Shown here piece by piece: positions 1 through 6,260 of a stretch of 7,283 nucleotides of DNA. The notes below the pieces were generated by a model, which worked only from the letters and a program-made list of their open reading frames with translations, was not told the DNA's origin and did no database searches. Origin of the DNA: Parvularculaceae bacterium (GTDB taxonomy: Bacteria > Pseudomonadota > Alphaproteobacteria > Caulobacterales > Parvularculaceae); the NCBI GenBank assembly GCA_013389125.1, contig JACADX010000086.1, positions 1-7,283 of the forward strand, read 5' to 3'. Within the stretch, counting starts at the first letter, position 1. Every line of letters starts with the position of its first letter. Both the position numbers and the translations under genes were made by a program.

Positions 1-1812
1 CTCTCGACGCCGGAATTTCGCGCGATCGAAGAAGAAATGGCGCCGAAACTCGCCGAGTTCTCGTCAAAGATCACGCAGAACGAGAAACTGTTCGCGCGCG
101 TCAAGGCGGTTTACGAAAGTCCTCGCGTCAAAAGGATGAAGCCCGAAGAACAGCGTCTCGTGCAGCTTGTCTATGACGGCTTTGCACGCGAAGGCGCAAC
201 GCTCGAAGGCGCGGCGAAGGAGCGATACGCCGCGATCGACAAACGGCTCGCCGAACTTTACACGAAGTTCGGCAACAACGTCCTCCATGACGAGGAAAGC
301 TACGTAACCTATCTGAGGAAGACGCAGCTCGGCGGTCTGCCCGAATCCCTCGTTAAAGCGGCGGCGGCGGCGGCGGAAGCGCGCGGCCGCAAGGGCGAAT
401 ATGCGATCACCAACACGCGCTCGGCGATGGACCCGTTCCTCACCTTCTCGACCGAACGCCCGCTCCGCGAGAAGGTCTGGCGGACCTATTACGGCCGCGG
501 CGACAACGGCGACGCGTTCGACAACAACGCGATCATCGCGGAAATCCTGAAGCTCCGGGACGAACGCGTCGGCCTTCTCGGTTACGACAATTACGCGGCC
601 TGGCGGCTCGAGAATCGCATGGCGAAAACGCCCGAGAACGCCATGAAGCTCATGGAAGGCGTCTGGAAGGCGTCGGTCGCGCGCGTCAGGGAAGAAGTCG
701 CCGATATGCAAAAGGTCGCGGACGCTGAAGGCGCGAACATCAAGATCGAACCCTGGGATTACCGCTTTTACGCCGAGAAAGTGCGGAAGGCGAAGTACGA
801 TCTCGATTCCGACGAAGTGAAGCAGTATCTCGAGCTCGGCAAGCTTCGCGAGGCGATGTTTTTCGTCGCCGGCGAACTCTTCAACTTCAATTTTGCGCCG
901 GTCGCCGAAGGAACGGTTCCCGTCTTCCATCCCGACGTCAAGGTCTGGGAGGTGACCGACCGGACAAGCGGCGCGCATGTCGGCCTCTGGTATCTCGATC
1001 CCTTCGCAAGGCCAGGCAAACGATCGGGCGCGTGGGCGACGAGCTATCGCAGCCACGAGACCTTCAACGGCGAGCGGACCGTCCTTTCGTCAAACAACTC
1101 GAACTTCGTCAAACCGGCGCCGGGCGAGCCGCTATTGATTTCATGGGACGATGCTGAAACCTATTTCCACGAATTTGGGCACGCCTTGCACGGACTTTCG
1201 TCACGGGTCGCCTACCCGACGTTGAATTCCGGCGTCCGCGACTACACGGAATTTCAGTCGCAGCTGCTCGAACGCTGGCTGCCGACCGATGAAGTGATCT
1301 CGCGCTTTCTCGTCCACTATAAGACCGGCGAGCCGATGCCCAAGGCGCTGGTCGAGAAAGTGAAGGCGGCGGCGAACTTCAACCAGGGCTTCATCACGAC
1401 GGAGTACCTCGCCTCGGCGCTCGTCGACATGCGCTTCCACACGACCGATCCGGCGGCGATCGACCCGGACAGGTTCGAGCGCGAGACGCTCGCTGAACTC
1501 GGAATGCCGTCGGAAATCGTCATGCGGCATCGCTCGCCGCATTTCGGGCATATCTTCGACGGCGAAGGCTACTCCGCCGGCTATTACGGCTATATGTGGG
1601 CGGATGTTTTGACCGCCGACGCGGCCGAGGCGTTCGCGAAGGCGCCGGGCGGCTTTTACGACAAGGACCTCGCGCGGAGCCTTGTCGACAATCTTTTCGC
1701 CGCGAGAAACTCGATCGACCCGGCGGAGGCGTACCGGCGTTTCCGCGGACGGGACGCCGAAGTCGAAGCGCTGATGCGTGACCGCGGATTCCCCGCCGGA
1801 TCGACCGATTGA
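1..1812 (+). CDS. dcp: M3-family zinc metallopeptidase, Dcp-like (5' end outside window)
   Basis: This is a cytoplasmic-type zinc oligopeptidase that would cleave short peptides or remove C-terminal dipeptides. The frame is open from base 1, and the residues before the first ATG (position 37) read like ordinary family sequence (STPEFRAIEEEMAPKL), so the gene is 5'-truncated by the window. About 80-100 residues are missing against the usual ~680. Counting from base 1, the zinc motif HEFGH is at residues 390-394, the probable third ligand is Glu417 in DYTEFQSQ, and the substrate-binding Gly/Tyr loop GEGYSAGYYGYMW is at 521-533. The spacing from the first His to Glu417 is two residues shorter than in thimet oligopeptidase or E. 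coli Dcp as I recall them. A run of six GCG codons (358-375) gives a poly-Ala stretch. The family call is firm. Dcp rather than oligopeptidase A is the better guess, from the middle region (EPWDYRFYAEKVRKAKYDLD). Confidence 0.93.
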   Translation, partial: LSTPEFRAIEEEMAPKLAEFSSKITQNEKLFARVKAVYESPRVKRMKPEEQRLVQLVYDGFAREGATLEGAAKERYAAIDKRLAELYTKFGNNVLHDEESYVTYLRKTQLGGLPESLVKAAAAAAEARGRKGEYAITNTRSAMDPFLTFSTERPLREKVWRTYYGRGDNGDAFDNNAIIAEILKLRDERVGLLGYDNYAAWRLENRMAKTPENAMKLMEGVWKASVARVREEVADMQKVADAEGANIKIEPWDYRFYAEKVRKAKYDLDSDEVKQYLELGKLREAMFFVAGELFNFNFAPVAEGTVPVFHPDVKVWEVTDRTSGAHVGLWYLDPFARPGKRSGAWATSYRSHETFNGERTVLSSNNSNFVKPAPGEPLLISWDDAETYFHEFGHALHGLSSRVAYPTLNSGVRDYTEFQSQLLERWLPTDEVISRFLVHYKTGEPMPKALVEKVKAAANFNQGFITTEYLASALVDMRFHTTDPAAIDPDRFERETLAELGMPSEIVMRHRSPHFGHIFDGEGYSAGYYGYMWADVLTADAAEAFAKAPGGFYDKDLARSLVDNLFAARNSIDPAEAYRRFRGRDAEVEALMRDRGFPAGSTD

Positions 1813-1856
1813 CCGCTGTCCTTGCGCCGCGCTGGCGCGCCAAACGTCTTCGTTCG

Positions 1857-1889
1857 GCGCATGACGTTCGAGGCGAAGAACGTCGGCGC
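1857..1889 (+). terminator. Hairpin 3' of the M3 peptidase, possible terminator
   Basis: GACGTTC (1863-1869) pairs perfectly with GAACGTC (1878-1884) around an 8-base loop. Outside a small internal loop, GCGC (1857-1860) pairs with GCGC (1886-1889). It begins 44 bases after the peptidase stop codon. No T-run follows, so it is not a textbook intrinsic terminator. It may instead protect the mRNA 3' end or act with Rho. Confidence 0.35.
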
Positions 1890-2011
1890 GACCGGCAAGG
1901 CGCATCGGCCGCGCGCAACCCCCCGGCAATCTCGCGACGCGGCCGGCGCGGCAGGACGCCGCGGAGCCGTTCCTCTCGTAAATTCAAGCAATTAACGGGA
2001 GAATCCGCGCC

Positions 2012-2040
2012 TTGACGCTATGCGGCGGCGCCGCTAGGTT
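2012..2040 (+). promoter_or_regulatory. Sigma70-type promoter of the F0 (atp) operon
   Basis: The -35 hexamer TTGACG (2012-2017) is separated by exactly 17 bp from TAGGTT (2035-2040), a plausible alphaproteobacterial -10. Transcription would start near 2047, giving a leader of roughly 50 bases before atpI. The spacer contains the perfect 10-bp palindrome GCGGCGCCGC (2025-2034), directly against the -10. This is the only good promoter seen between the peptidase and atpI. Hexamers and spacing are seen directly; activity is inferred. Confidence 0.6.
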
Positions 2041-2094
2041 CCGCGCCGTCTTTAAGGGTGCGGCGGTCGTTCGCGCCCCTCTTCGGGCACGCCA

Positions 2095-2445
2095 ATGTCA
2101 GATGGCGCCAAGCAGGATCCTCCCTCGCTCGATGAGTTCGCCAAACGCCTCGATGACGCCCGCGGGCGCCAGGAGACGGACGGCGGCTCGGGTCGGACGA
2201 GGGGCGTAGCGCTCGGACGCGCGTTTCGCGTCGGGTCGGAACTCTTGGCGGGCCTTCTTGTCGGCGCGCTCCTGGGAGCGGGTGCGGATGCGCTTTTCGA
2301 CACGAAGCCCTGGCTTCTTCTTGTCGGCATCCTCATGGGATTTGCGGCGGGCGTCCTCAACGTCGCTCGTGCATTCAGAGAGTTGGGCAGGTCGGCCGAA
2401 AGGGACGCCGACGCCAGCGGGCGAAAACCGTCCGGGCAGGGATGA
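2095..2445 (+). CDS. atpI: ATP synthase protein I (AtpI)
   Basis: A small membrane protein of 116 aa that opens the F0 operon. AtpI proteins are accessory rather than structural and are thought to help assemble or stabilise the c-ring; some are linked to Mg2+ uptake. The N-terminal ~45 residues are charged and hydrophilic. They are followed by two glycine-rich transmembrane helices at about 46-68 (VGSELLAGLLVGALLGAGAD) and 72-93 (WLLLVGILMGFAAGVLNVAR), then a short charged tail. This is the usual shape of the alphaproteobacterial AtpI family (ATPase_gene1). No clear Shine-Dalgarno precedes the ATG at 2095, so translation may be weak, which would suit an assembly factor. Its stop overlaps an ATG at 2442, but the real atpB start is probably at 2484. 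The identification rests on the helical pattern plus its place directly before atpB. Confidence 0.88.
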   Translation: MSDGAKQDPPSLDEFAKRLDDARGRQETDGGSGRTRGVALGRAFRVGSELLAGLLVGALLGAGADALFDTKPWLLLVGILMGFAAGVLNVARAFRELGRSAERDADASGRKPSGQG

Positions 2446-2467
2446 TCCTCCCTCGCCCCGGTTCGGC

Positions 2468-2474
2468 GAAGGGA
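2468..2474 (+). promoter_or_regulatory. Ribosome binding site deciding the atpB start
   Basis: GAAGGGA lies 9 bases before the ATG at 2484. The alternative in-frame ATG at 2442 has only purines directly touching it (GGCAGGG), too close for normal spacing, and would add 14 residues (MILPRPGSAKGTDA) unlike any AtpB N-terminus I know. This favours 2484. Confidence 0.55.
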
Positions 2475-2483
2475 ACGGACGCG

Positions 2484-3305
2484 ATGATCGGCAGCATGAT
2501 CGAGGGCCTTAGGACGCCGTCATTTCAGGCGGCGGGCCCCATGGAGCAGTTCGAGGTCCTGCCGATCATACCGCTGACGCTCGGGAACATCGACGTCTCC
2601 TTCACCAATTCCTCGCTGTGGATGGTGATCGGCGTCGGTCTCGTCATCGCGTTTTTCTTCGCTGCGACCAGCCGGCGCGCGCTCATTCCGGGACGCCTGC
2701 AGTCGGTCGCGGAAATCCTCCATGAATTCGTCGCCAATCTCGTGCGCGACACGATCGGCCATGACGGCAAGAAGTTCTTTCCTTACGTCTTCACGCTTTT
2801 CATCTTCATCCTCGTCGCCAATTACCTCGGCCTCATTCCGTCCGTTCCGGGATCGGCGCACCAGTTCCACGTATTCACGACGACAAGCCACATCATCGTC
2901 ACCTTCGCGCTCGCGCTCCTTACGATCGGCATCGTGGTCGTCTACGGCTTCGCCAAGAACGGCCTTAAGTTCCTGAAGCTCTTCGCGCCGTCGGGCCTGC
3001 CGTTCGCCTTGTATTTCCTGATCGTGCCGATCGAGATCATCTCGTTCCTGTCGCGCCCGATCAGCCTCGGCGTCCGATTGTTCGCGAACATGCTCGCCGG
3101 CCACATCATCTTGAAGCTCTTCGCGATGTTCGTGACCATGCTTCTCGCCGCGCCGTTCGCGTTCAAGGCGCTGGCGATCGCGCCGTTCGCGGGCTCGGTC
3201 GCGATCTTCTTCCTCGAGCTTCTGGTCGCCGCGCTTCAGGCCTACGTCTTCGCGATCTTGACCTGCATCTACCTTTCCGACGCGGCGCACGCGGCGGATC
3301 ACTAG
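2484..3305 (+). CDS. atpB: F0 ATP synthase subunit a
   Basis: Inner-membrane stator subunit that provides the two proton half-channels against the c-ring. The product is 273 aa from the chosen start. From residue 20 it reads like typical alphaproteobacterial AtpB (MEQFEVLPIIPL, then SFTNSSLWM) and has several hydrophobic helices. The essential arginine is Arg198 in SLGVRLFANMLAG, the counterpart of E. coli Arg210. Near the C-terminus, Glu245 and Gln252 in ELLVAALQAYVF match the conserved polar half-channel positions. Starts at 2442 (287 aa, ATGA overlap with atpI), 2496 and 2541 are also in frame; 2484 is preferred for its ribosome binding site. The gene is followed by an 84-base gap before atpE, the longest inside the operon. 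Confidence 0.95.
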   Translation: MIGSMIEGLRTPSFQAAGPMEQFEVLPIIPLTLGNIDVSFTNSSLWMVIGVGLVIAFFFAATSRRALIPGRLQSVAEILHEFVANLVRDTIGHDGKKFFPYVFTLFIFILVANYLGLIPSVPGSAHQFHVFTTTSHIIVTFALALLTIGIVVVYGFAKNGLKFLKLFAPSGLPFALYFLIVPIEIISFLSRPISLGVRLFANMLAGHIILKLFAMFVTMLLAAPFAFKALAIAPFAGSVAIFFLELLVAALQAYVFAILTCIYLSDAAHAADH

Positions 3306-3316
3306 TCGAATTCTTC

Positions 3317-3349
3317 GTTCCCTCGCGGCGACCGGGCCAACCGCGGAAC
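3317..3349 (+). other. Possible mRNA hairpin between atpB and atpE
   Basis: CGCGG (3324-3328) pairs with CCGCG (3341-3345) around a 12-base loop. Beyond a 3-base bulge (3321-3323), GTTC (3317-3320) pairs with GAAC (3346-3349). A hairpin here could protect or delimit the downstream atpE message, which must be translated more than its neighbours. The stem is short and bulged, so a chance fold is possible. Confidence 0.25.
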
Positions 3350-3389
3350 AGGGATAACCGGCTCTCAAAGACCTCAAGGAGTTCACCCC

Positions 3390-3617
3390 ATGGAAGTTGA
3401 AGCGGCAAAACTGATCGGCGCCGGCATTGCAGCTGTCCCGCTCGCCGGCGCGGGCGTCGGCCTCGGCCTCATCTTCGGCAACTTTCTCGCCGGCGCATTC
3501 AGAAATCCGTCCGCGGCCGCGGCGAACCAGCAGACGATGCTGCTCGCCTTCGCGCTGACCGAATTCACGGGCCTTTTGGGCTTCGTGATCGCGATGATCA
3601 TCCTTTACGCGTTCTAG
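3390..3617 (+). CDS. atpE: F0 ATP synthase subunit c (rotor ring)
   Basis: Proteolipid of 75 aa that forms the proton-driven c-ring. Two hydrophobic helices are joined by the polar loop RNP (38-40). Helix 1 has the glycine motif GAGVGLGLIFG (20-30), and helix 2 carries the proton-binding Glu58 in ALTEFTGLLGF. The residue after Glu58 is Phe, and helix 1 has no glutamine at the usual sodium-ligand position, so the ring should be proton-specific. A near-perfect AAGGAG (3376-3381) sits 8 bases before the ATG, the strongest ribosome binding site in the operon. That fits the 8-15 copies of c needed per complex. It lies between the a and b' genes, as is standard in this class. Confidence 0.96.
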   Translation: MEVEAAKLIGAGIAAVPLAGAGVGLGLIFGNFLAGAFRNPSAAAANQQTMLLAFALTEFTGLLGFVIAMIILYAF

Positions 3618-3649
3618 TCGCCGCAGCTTAACCAAGAGAGGCGGGCGTC

Positions 3650-4198
3650 ATGCTCCCTTCCCTCGTCCTCTTCGCCGCGGAATCGGCGGAAGGGGCTGAA
3701 AAAGCCGGTTTGCCGCAGCTCGATTCCTCGACCTGGCCGAGCCAGCTCTTCTGGCTTGCGCTGACTTTCGGCGTTCTTTACTGGCTGATGTCGACCTACT
3801 TCCTGCCGCGCATCGGCGCCGCGCTTGAAGAGCGCCGCGACCGGATCGCGGACGACCTCGACAAGGCGGCCGAAGGGCGGCGCATGGCGGAGGAAGCGGA
3901 GGCTGAGTACAGCCGCTCGCTCGCCGACGCCCGCGCCAAGGCGCAAGCGATCGCCGCGCAAACGCGCGATGAGGTTTCGACGGAAGTCTCGACGATGCAA
4001 AAGGAAGCCGAGGAAAGCCTCGCGGAGAAAACCGAAGCGGCTGAAACGCGCATTCGCGACATGAAAGCGTCGGCGGCGGCGAAGGTCCGCGAGGCGGCCG
4101 CGGACACGACGCGCGCGATCGTCGAGGCGCTGATCAAGGAATCGCCGGTCGATTCCGTCGTCGCGGCGGCCGTCGCGAAGGCCGCCGGGAAGGCCTAG
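3650..4198 (+). CDS. atpF': F0 ATP synthase subunit b' (peripheral stalk)
   Basis: One of two different b-type subunits that pair as the peripheral stalk linking F0 to F1. The 182 aa product has a short polar N-terminus and a single transmembrane helix at about 30-51 (PSQLFWLALTFGVLYWLMS). A long, highly charged helix follows from FLPRIGAALEERRDRIADDL onward, rich in Ala, Glu, Lys and Arg, as expected for a right-handed coiled coil. It is called b' rather than b because of the TWPSQLFWLALTF membrane segment and because it precedes the second b gene, the usual alphaproteobacterial order. The symbol varies between databases (atpG, atpX, atpF2). AGAGAGG (3635-3641) supports the ATG. It lies 32 bases after atpE and 10 before atpF. 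Confidence 0.92.
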   Translation: MLPSLVLFAAESAEGAEKAGLPQLDSSTWPSQLFWLALTFGVLYWLMSTYFLPRIGAALEERRDRIADDLDKAAEGRRMAEEAEAEYSRSLADARAKAQAIAAQTRDEVSTEVSTMQKEAEESLAEKTEAAETRIRDMKASAAAKVREAAADTTRAIVEALIKESPVDSVVAAAVAKAAGKA

Positions 4199-4208
4199 GA
4201 AAAGAAGC

Positions 4209-4769
4209 ATGCTGAACCTTATCCTTGCTTTCGCCGCAGCCGCCGAGGAGGCCACGCACGGCGCCGCCGAAGCGCCCGCCGGCATCTTTGAGGACCCGAC
4301 CTTCTGGGTCCTTGTCGCTTTCCTCGTCGTCATCGCCATCCTCGCGCGCGCCGACGTCCCGAAGAGGATCGTCGGCGTGCTCGACAAGCGCGCGCAATCG
4401 ATCGCCGACGAGCTTGATCGCGCGCGCGCTCTTCGCGACGAAGCGCAAGAGCTCCTCGCGAAATACCAGCGCCGCCAGCGCGAGGCGGAAGAAGAGGCTG
4501 AAAGCATCATCGAGCAGGCGAAAATCGACGCCGAGCGGATCGCCGATGAGGCGCGCGCGAAAATCGAAGAGCAGCTCGAGCGCCGCGCCAAAGCCGCCGA
4601 GGAGAAGATCGCAAGAGCCGAAGCGCAGGCGATCGCCGAAGTCAGAAGCCGGACCGTCGACATCGCGATCGAAGCGGCGCGCGACATCATCCGCTCAAGG
4701 ATGGATCAGGGGGCGCAGTCGGCGCTCGCCGAACGCGCGATCGACGAGCTCGGCGGCAAGCTTCACTGA
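4209..4769 (+). CDS. atpF: F0 ATP synthase subunit b (peripheral stalk)
   Basis: Second stalk subunit, 186 aa, expected to form a b/b' heterodimer with the product of the preceding gene. After an Ala/Glu-rich N-terminus comes one transmembrane helix at about 31-48 (TFWVLVAFLVVIAILARA). The family-like junction ADVPKRIVGVLDKRAQSIADEL follows, then about 120 residues of continuous charged helix. Its AGGA ribosome binding site (4197-4200) overlaps the stop codon of b', so the two are probably translationally coupled, which would keep their amounts equal. No F1 delta gene (atpH) follows, so F1 must be encoded at another locus. Confidence 0.94.
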   Translation: MLNLILAFAAAAEEATHGAAEAPAGIFEDPTFWVLVAFLVVIAILARADVPKRIVGVLDKRAQSIADELDRARALRDEAQELLAKYQRRQREAEEEAESIIEQAKIDAERIADEARAKIEEQLERRAKAAEEKIARAEAQAIAEVRSRTVDIAIEAARDIIRSRMDQGAQSALAERAIDELGGKLH

Positions 4770-4775
4770 CGCGGC

Positions 4776-5348
4776 ATGAGCGCGGAACGGGTCAAACGAT
4801 CGCCTTCCGCCGCCGCCGATATTCTTCGCTTCTGGTTCGCCGAGGCCGGCAAGAAGAAATGGTTTCGCGGCGGCCCCGATTTCGACGCCGAAATCCGCGC
4901 GCGATTTTCAGATCATCACGCCGCAGCGGCCGCGGGGCTCCTTGAGCCCTGGCGGACGACGCCCGCGGGCGCCCTCGCCCTCGTTATCACGCTCGACCAG
5001 TTCTCGCGCAACCTCTTCCGCAAGGACGCGCGCGCCTTCGCCGCCGATCCCTATTGCCGCCTTGTCGCTGACGGCGCGATCAGGCGCCGTTTCGACAGGG
5101 CCGCCTCCGTTGAGGCGCGTCCCTTCTTCTATTTGCCTTTCATGCATTCGGAGCGCCTTGACGACCAGCGCCGCTCCGTCGCGCTCTTCAAGGCGATCTC
5201 TCCCGCCTCGCCGAACATTCCCTACGCGATCGAACACGCGCGGATCATTGAGCGCTTCGGCCGGTTCCCGCACCGCAACGACGTTCTCGGCCGGACATCG
5301 TCGCCCGCCGAAATCGCCTATTTGAAGCACGGTGGATTCAGGGGCTAG
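4776..5348 (+). CDS. DUF924 family protein, function unknown
   Basis: A soluble, helix-rich protein of 190 aa with the conserved landmarks of the DUF924 family: ILRFWF (16-21), KKWF (27-30), LDQFSRNLFR (73-82), FFYLPFMHSE (117-126), RFGRFPHRN (160-168) and LGRTSSPAE (171-179). No catalytic activity is established for the family; members are thought to adopt a TPR-like helical fold. The invariant His, Arg and Asp/Glu residues hint at a ligand site, which is inference. It begins 6 bases after the atpF stop with no convincing Shine-Dalgarno, so it is probably expressed by read-through and coupling from the F0 operon. I know of no DUF924 role in ATP synthase, and the placement may be accidental. 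The family assignment is firm; its biological role is open. Confidence 0.88.
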   Translation: MSAERVKRSPSAAADILRFWFAEAGKKKWFRGGPDFDAEIRARFSDHHAAAAAGLLEPWRTTPAGALALVITLDQFSRNLFRKDARAFAADPYCRLVADGAIRRRFDRAASVEARPFFYLPFMHSERLDDQRRSVALFKAISPASPNIPYAIEHARIIERFGRFPHRNDVLGRTSSPAEIAYLKHGGFRG

Positions 5349-5349
5349 A

Positions 5350-5393
5350 GCGGCGTGCGCTGAAGTGTGCGCGGTTCAGCTCGTAAACGCCGC
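5350..5393. terminator. Stem-loop just after the DUF924 gene, candidate terminator
   Basis: GCGGCGT (5350-5356) pairs with ACGCCGC (5387-5393). Inside it GCTGAA (5359-5364) pairs with TTCAGC (5375-5380) around a 10-base loop. It starts 2 bases after the stop codon. There is no T-run on either strand, so it may act as an mRNA-protecting structure or a Rho-assisted end rather than an intrinsic terminator. Confidence 0.4.
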
Positions 5394-5404
5394 GACGATC
5401 AAAT

Positions 5405-5423
5405 TCGGGAGCTAGCGTCCCGA
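5405..5423. repeat. Short perfect inverted repeat
   Basis: TCGGGA (5405-5410) and TCCCGA (5418-5423) flank a 7-base loop. It lies between the convergent DUF924 and DUF899-type genes, next to the larger stem at 5350-5393. Possibly part of a shared termination region. Confidence 0.35.
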
Positions 5424-5451
5424 TTCCGAATCATGGCGCGAAGCTCTAGCG

Positions 5452-5531
5452 CGCGTTTCCGAAACGCGTGAGCGTTTTGCGGATCAAAGCGCGCGCAAAC
5501 GAAAGACCGAGACCGCGTTTCGGGAAATGCG
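5452..5531. repeat. Cluster of three CGCGTTTC-type inverted repeats
   Basis: Three hairpin-forming units follow one another. The first is CGCGTTTC (5452-5459) with GAAACGCG (5461-5468), a perfect match. The second is GCGTTTTG (5472-5479) with CAAAGCGC (5485-5492), with one G-U pair. The third is CGCGTTTC (5514-5521) with GAAATGCG (5524-5531), with one G-T pair. All lie in the gap between convergent genes. They resemble degenerate copies of one dispersed intergenic palindrome, and could also serve as a two-way transcription end. Confidence 0.45.
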
Positions 5532-5553
5532 ATCACGCGCGGCGCGAAGCCGG

Positions 5554-6144
5554 TCAATCGTTCATGTTCTGCCCGCCGTCGTCCATTTTCTGCGGACGTC
5601 GCCAATAATGAAACTGCGGCGTCCAATCCTCTGCGCCGACGCCGCCGAGCGCGAGAAGATGCCAGACCGGGTTGTAAAGATCGCCCGGCCCGAAGGCCGC
5701 GCGCCCCCGCCGGAAGATGCGTCCGTCGCGACGCTCATAGACGACCGCGCCCGGATAATTTCCGTCGCCGACCGACTGCTCCATCATGTAGGGACCGCCG
5801 CCGTGGCTCGCCATGCGGAAGCGCCAGCCGCGGTCCTGCGCAAGGCGCCGCTGCACGTCCGGCGGATCCTTTGAGACGAGCGCGACCGCCATCGCATCCT
5901 CAAGGTGCGCAAGAACGCCGTTGATGCCGTCCGCCCACAAAGTGCAATAGCGGCAGCCCTCGCCCATATTGTGAATGACGAGAAGGCGGTCGCGTCCCGC
6001 GAAGAGCCTTGACAGCGTCGTTTCGCCGTCGGGCGTCGCGAAGGCGTAGTCCTTGACCTCGACCGGCGGCTCGGCCTTGCGAAGGCCGGCGAGCGTCAGC
6101 GCTTTTTCCATGATTTCCAATTCGAGGCGGTCAGCGTCGGTCAT
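5554..6144 (-). CDS. DUF899-type thioredoxin-fold protein with CxxC motif
   Basis: A cytoplasmic protein of 196 aa that looks like a DUF899-type member of the thioredoxin superfamily. The order of elements fits: KDYAFATPDGETTLSRLF (31-48), GRDRLLVIHNM (50-60), the redox-like motif C64-R-Y-C67, a helix, AVALVSKDPP (86-95), a GWRF segment (106-109), and NYPGAVVYERRDGRIF (129-144), where Pro131 may be the cis-proline. No signal peptide is seen. The start at 6144 is chosen over an in-frame ATG at 6243 because a good AAGGA (6150-6154) precedes it, and because the longer form begins with 33 Arg/Gln-rich residues that run into the divergent PadR regulatory region. It is transcribed divergently from padR. 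DUF899 proteins have no firmly established reaction; a thiol-redox or peroxide role is inferred from CxxC. Confidence 0.82.
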   Translation of the reverse strand: MTDADRLELEIMEKALTLAGLRKAEPPVEVKDYAFATPDGETTLSRLFAGRDRLLVIHNMGEGCRYCTLWADGINGVLAHLEDAMAVALVSKDPPDVQRRLAQDRGWRFRMASHGGGPYMMEQSVGDGNYPGAVVYERRDGRIFRRGRAAFGPGDLYNPVWHLLALGGVGAEDWTPQFHYWRRPQKMDDGGQNMND

Positions 6145-6149
6145 GTCGA

Positions 6150-6154
6150 TCCTT
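6150..6154 (-). promoter_or_regulatory. Ribosome binding site deciding the DUF899-type start
   Basis: On the minus strand GGAAGGA ends 5 bases before the ATG at 6144. The competing upstream ATG at 6243 has no comparable site and would overlap the promoter and operator region. Confidence 0.65.
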
Positions 6155-6231
6155 CCGTTCGACTGCCGCGGGAGCTTCCGTCTTCCGCCCGGCCGTTGCA
6201 ACTCGTCGCGCCGCGGACGCTGCCGGGCGAA

Positions 6232-6260
6232 ATTACATTGCAATGCAAGTCGCCTTGCAA
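6232..6260 (-). promoter_or_regulatory. Promoter for the DUF899-type gene
   Basis: On the minus strand TTGCAA (6260-6255) is followed after exactly 17 bp by TGTAAT (6237-6232), one base from the consensus -10. Transcription would begin near 6225, leaving a leader of about 80 bases before the ATG at 6144. The spacer contains the TTGCA/TGCAA repeats, so a bound repressor would block polymerase. Confidence 0.55.

Noticed and set aside
358..375. Six GCG codons as a variable trinucleotide repeat
   Set aside because: Short, in frame, and encoding alanine within a helical Ala-rich part of the peptidase; nothing suggests phase variation.
64..1056. Minus-strand open frame (330 codons) opposite the M3 peptidase
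   Set aside because: Arg-rich shadow with no family features; the plus strand carries clear peptidase motifs.
1833..1842. TGGCGCGCCA palindrome after the peptidase stop as a terminator
   Set aside because: A perfect palindrome without a loop or T-run; short GC palindromes are expected by chance at this composition.
1813..2209. Small plus-strand open frames between the peptidase and atpI
   Set aside because: Arg/Ala/Pro-rich translations without ribosome binding sites; one runs across the atpI promoter and into atpI in another frame.
3555..3590. Sodium-translocating ATP synthase
   Set aside because: The subunit c residue after Glu58 is Phe rather than Ser and helix 1 lacks the glutamine ligand, so the sodium-binding set is absent.
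2520..3635. Long minus-strand open frame (371 codons) opposite atpB and atpE
   Set aside because: Its translation is almost only Arg, Glu, Asp and Gly with no recognisable fold, as expected from the reverse frame of a hydrophobic GC-rich gene; the plus-strand genes are unmistakable.
3614..4690. Long minus-strand open frame (358 codons) opposite b' and b
   Set aside because: Ser/Arg/Ala-rich low-complexity translation mirroring the coiled-coil codons of the real stalk genes.
6145..6243. N-terminal extension of the DUF899-type gene to an ATG at 6243
   Set aside because: The extra 33 residues are basic and low-complexity, the extension runs into the promoter/operator, and a better start with AAGGA exists at 6144.
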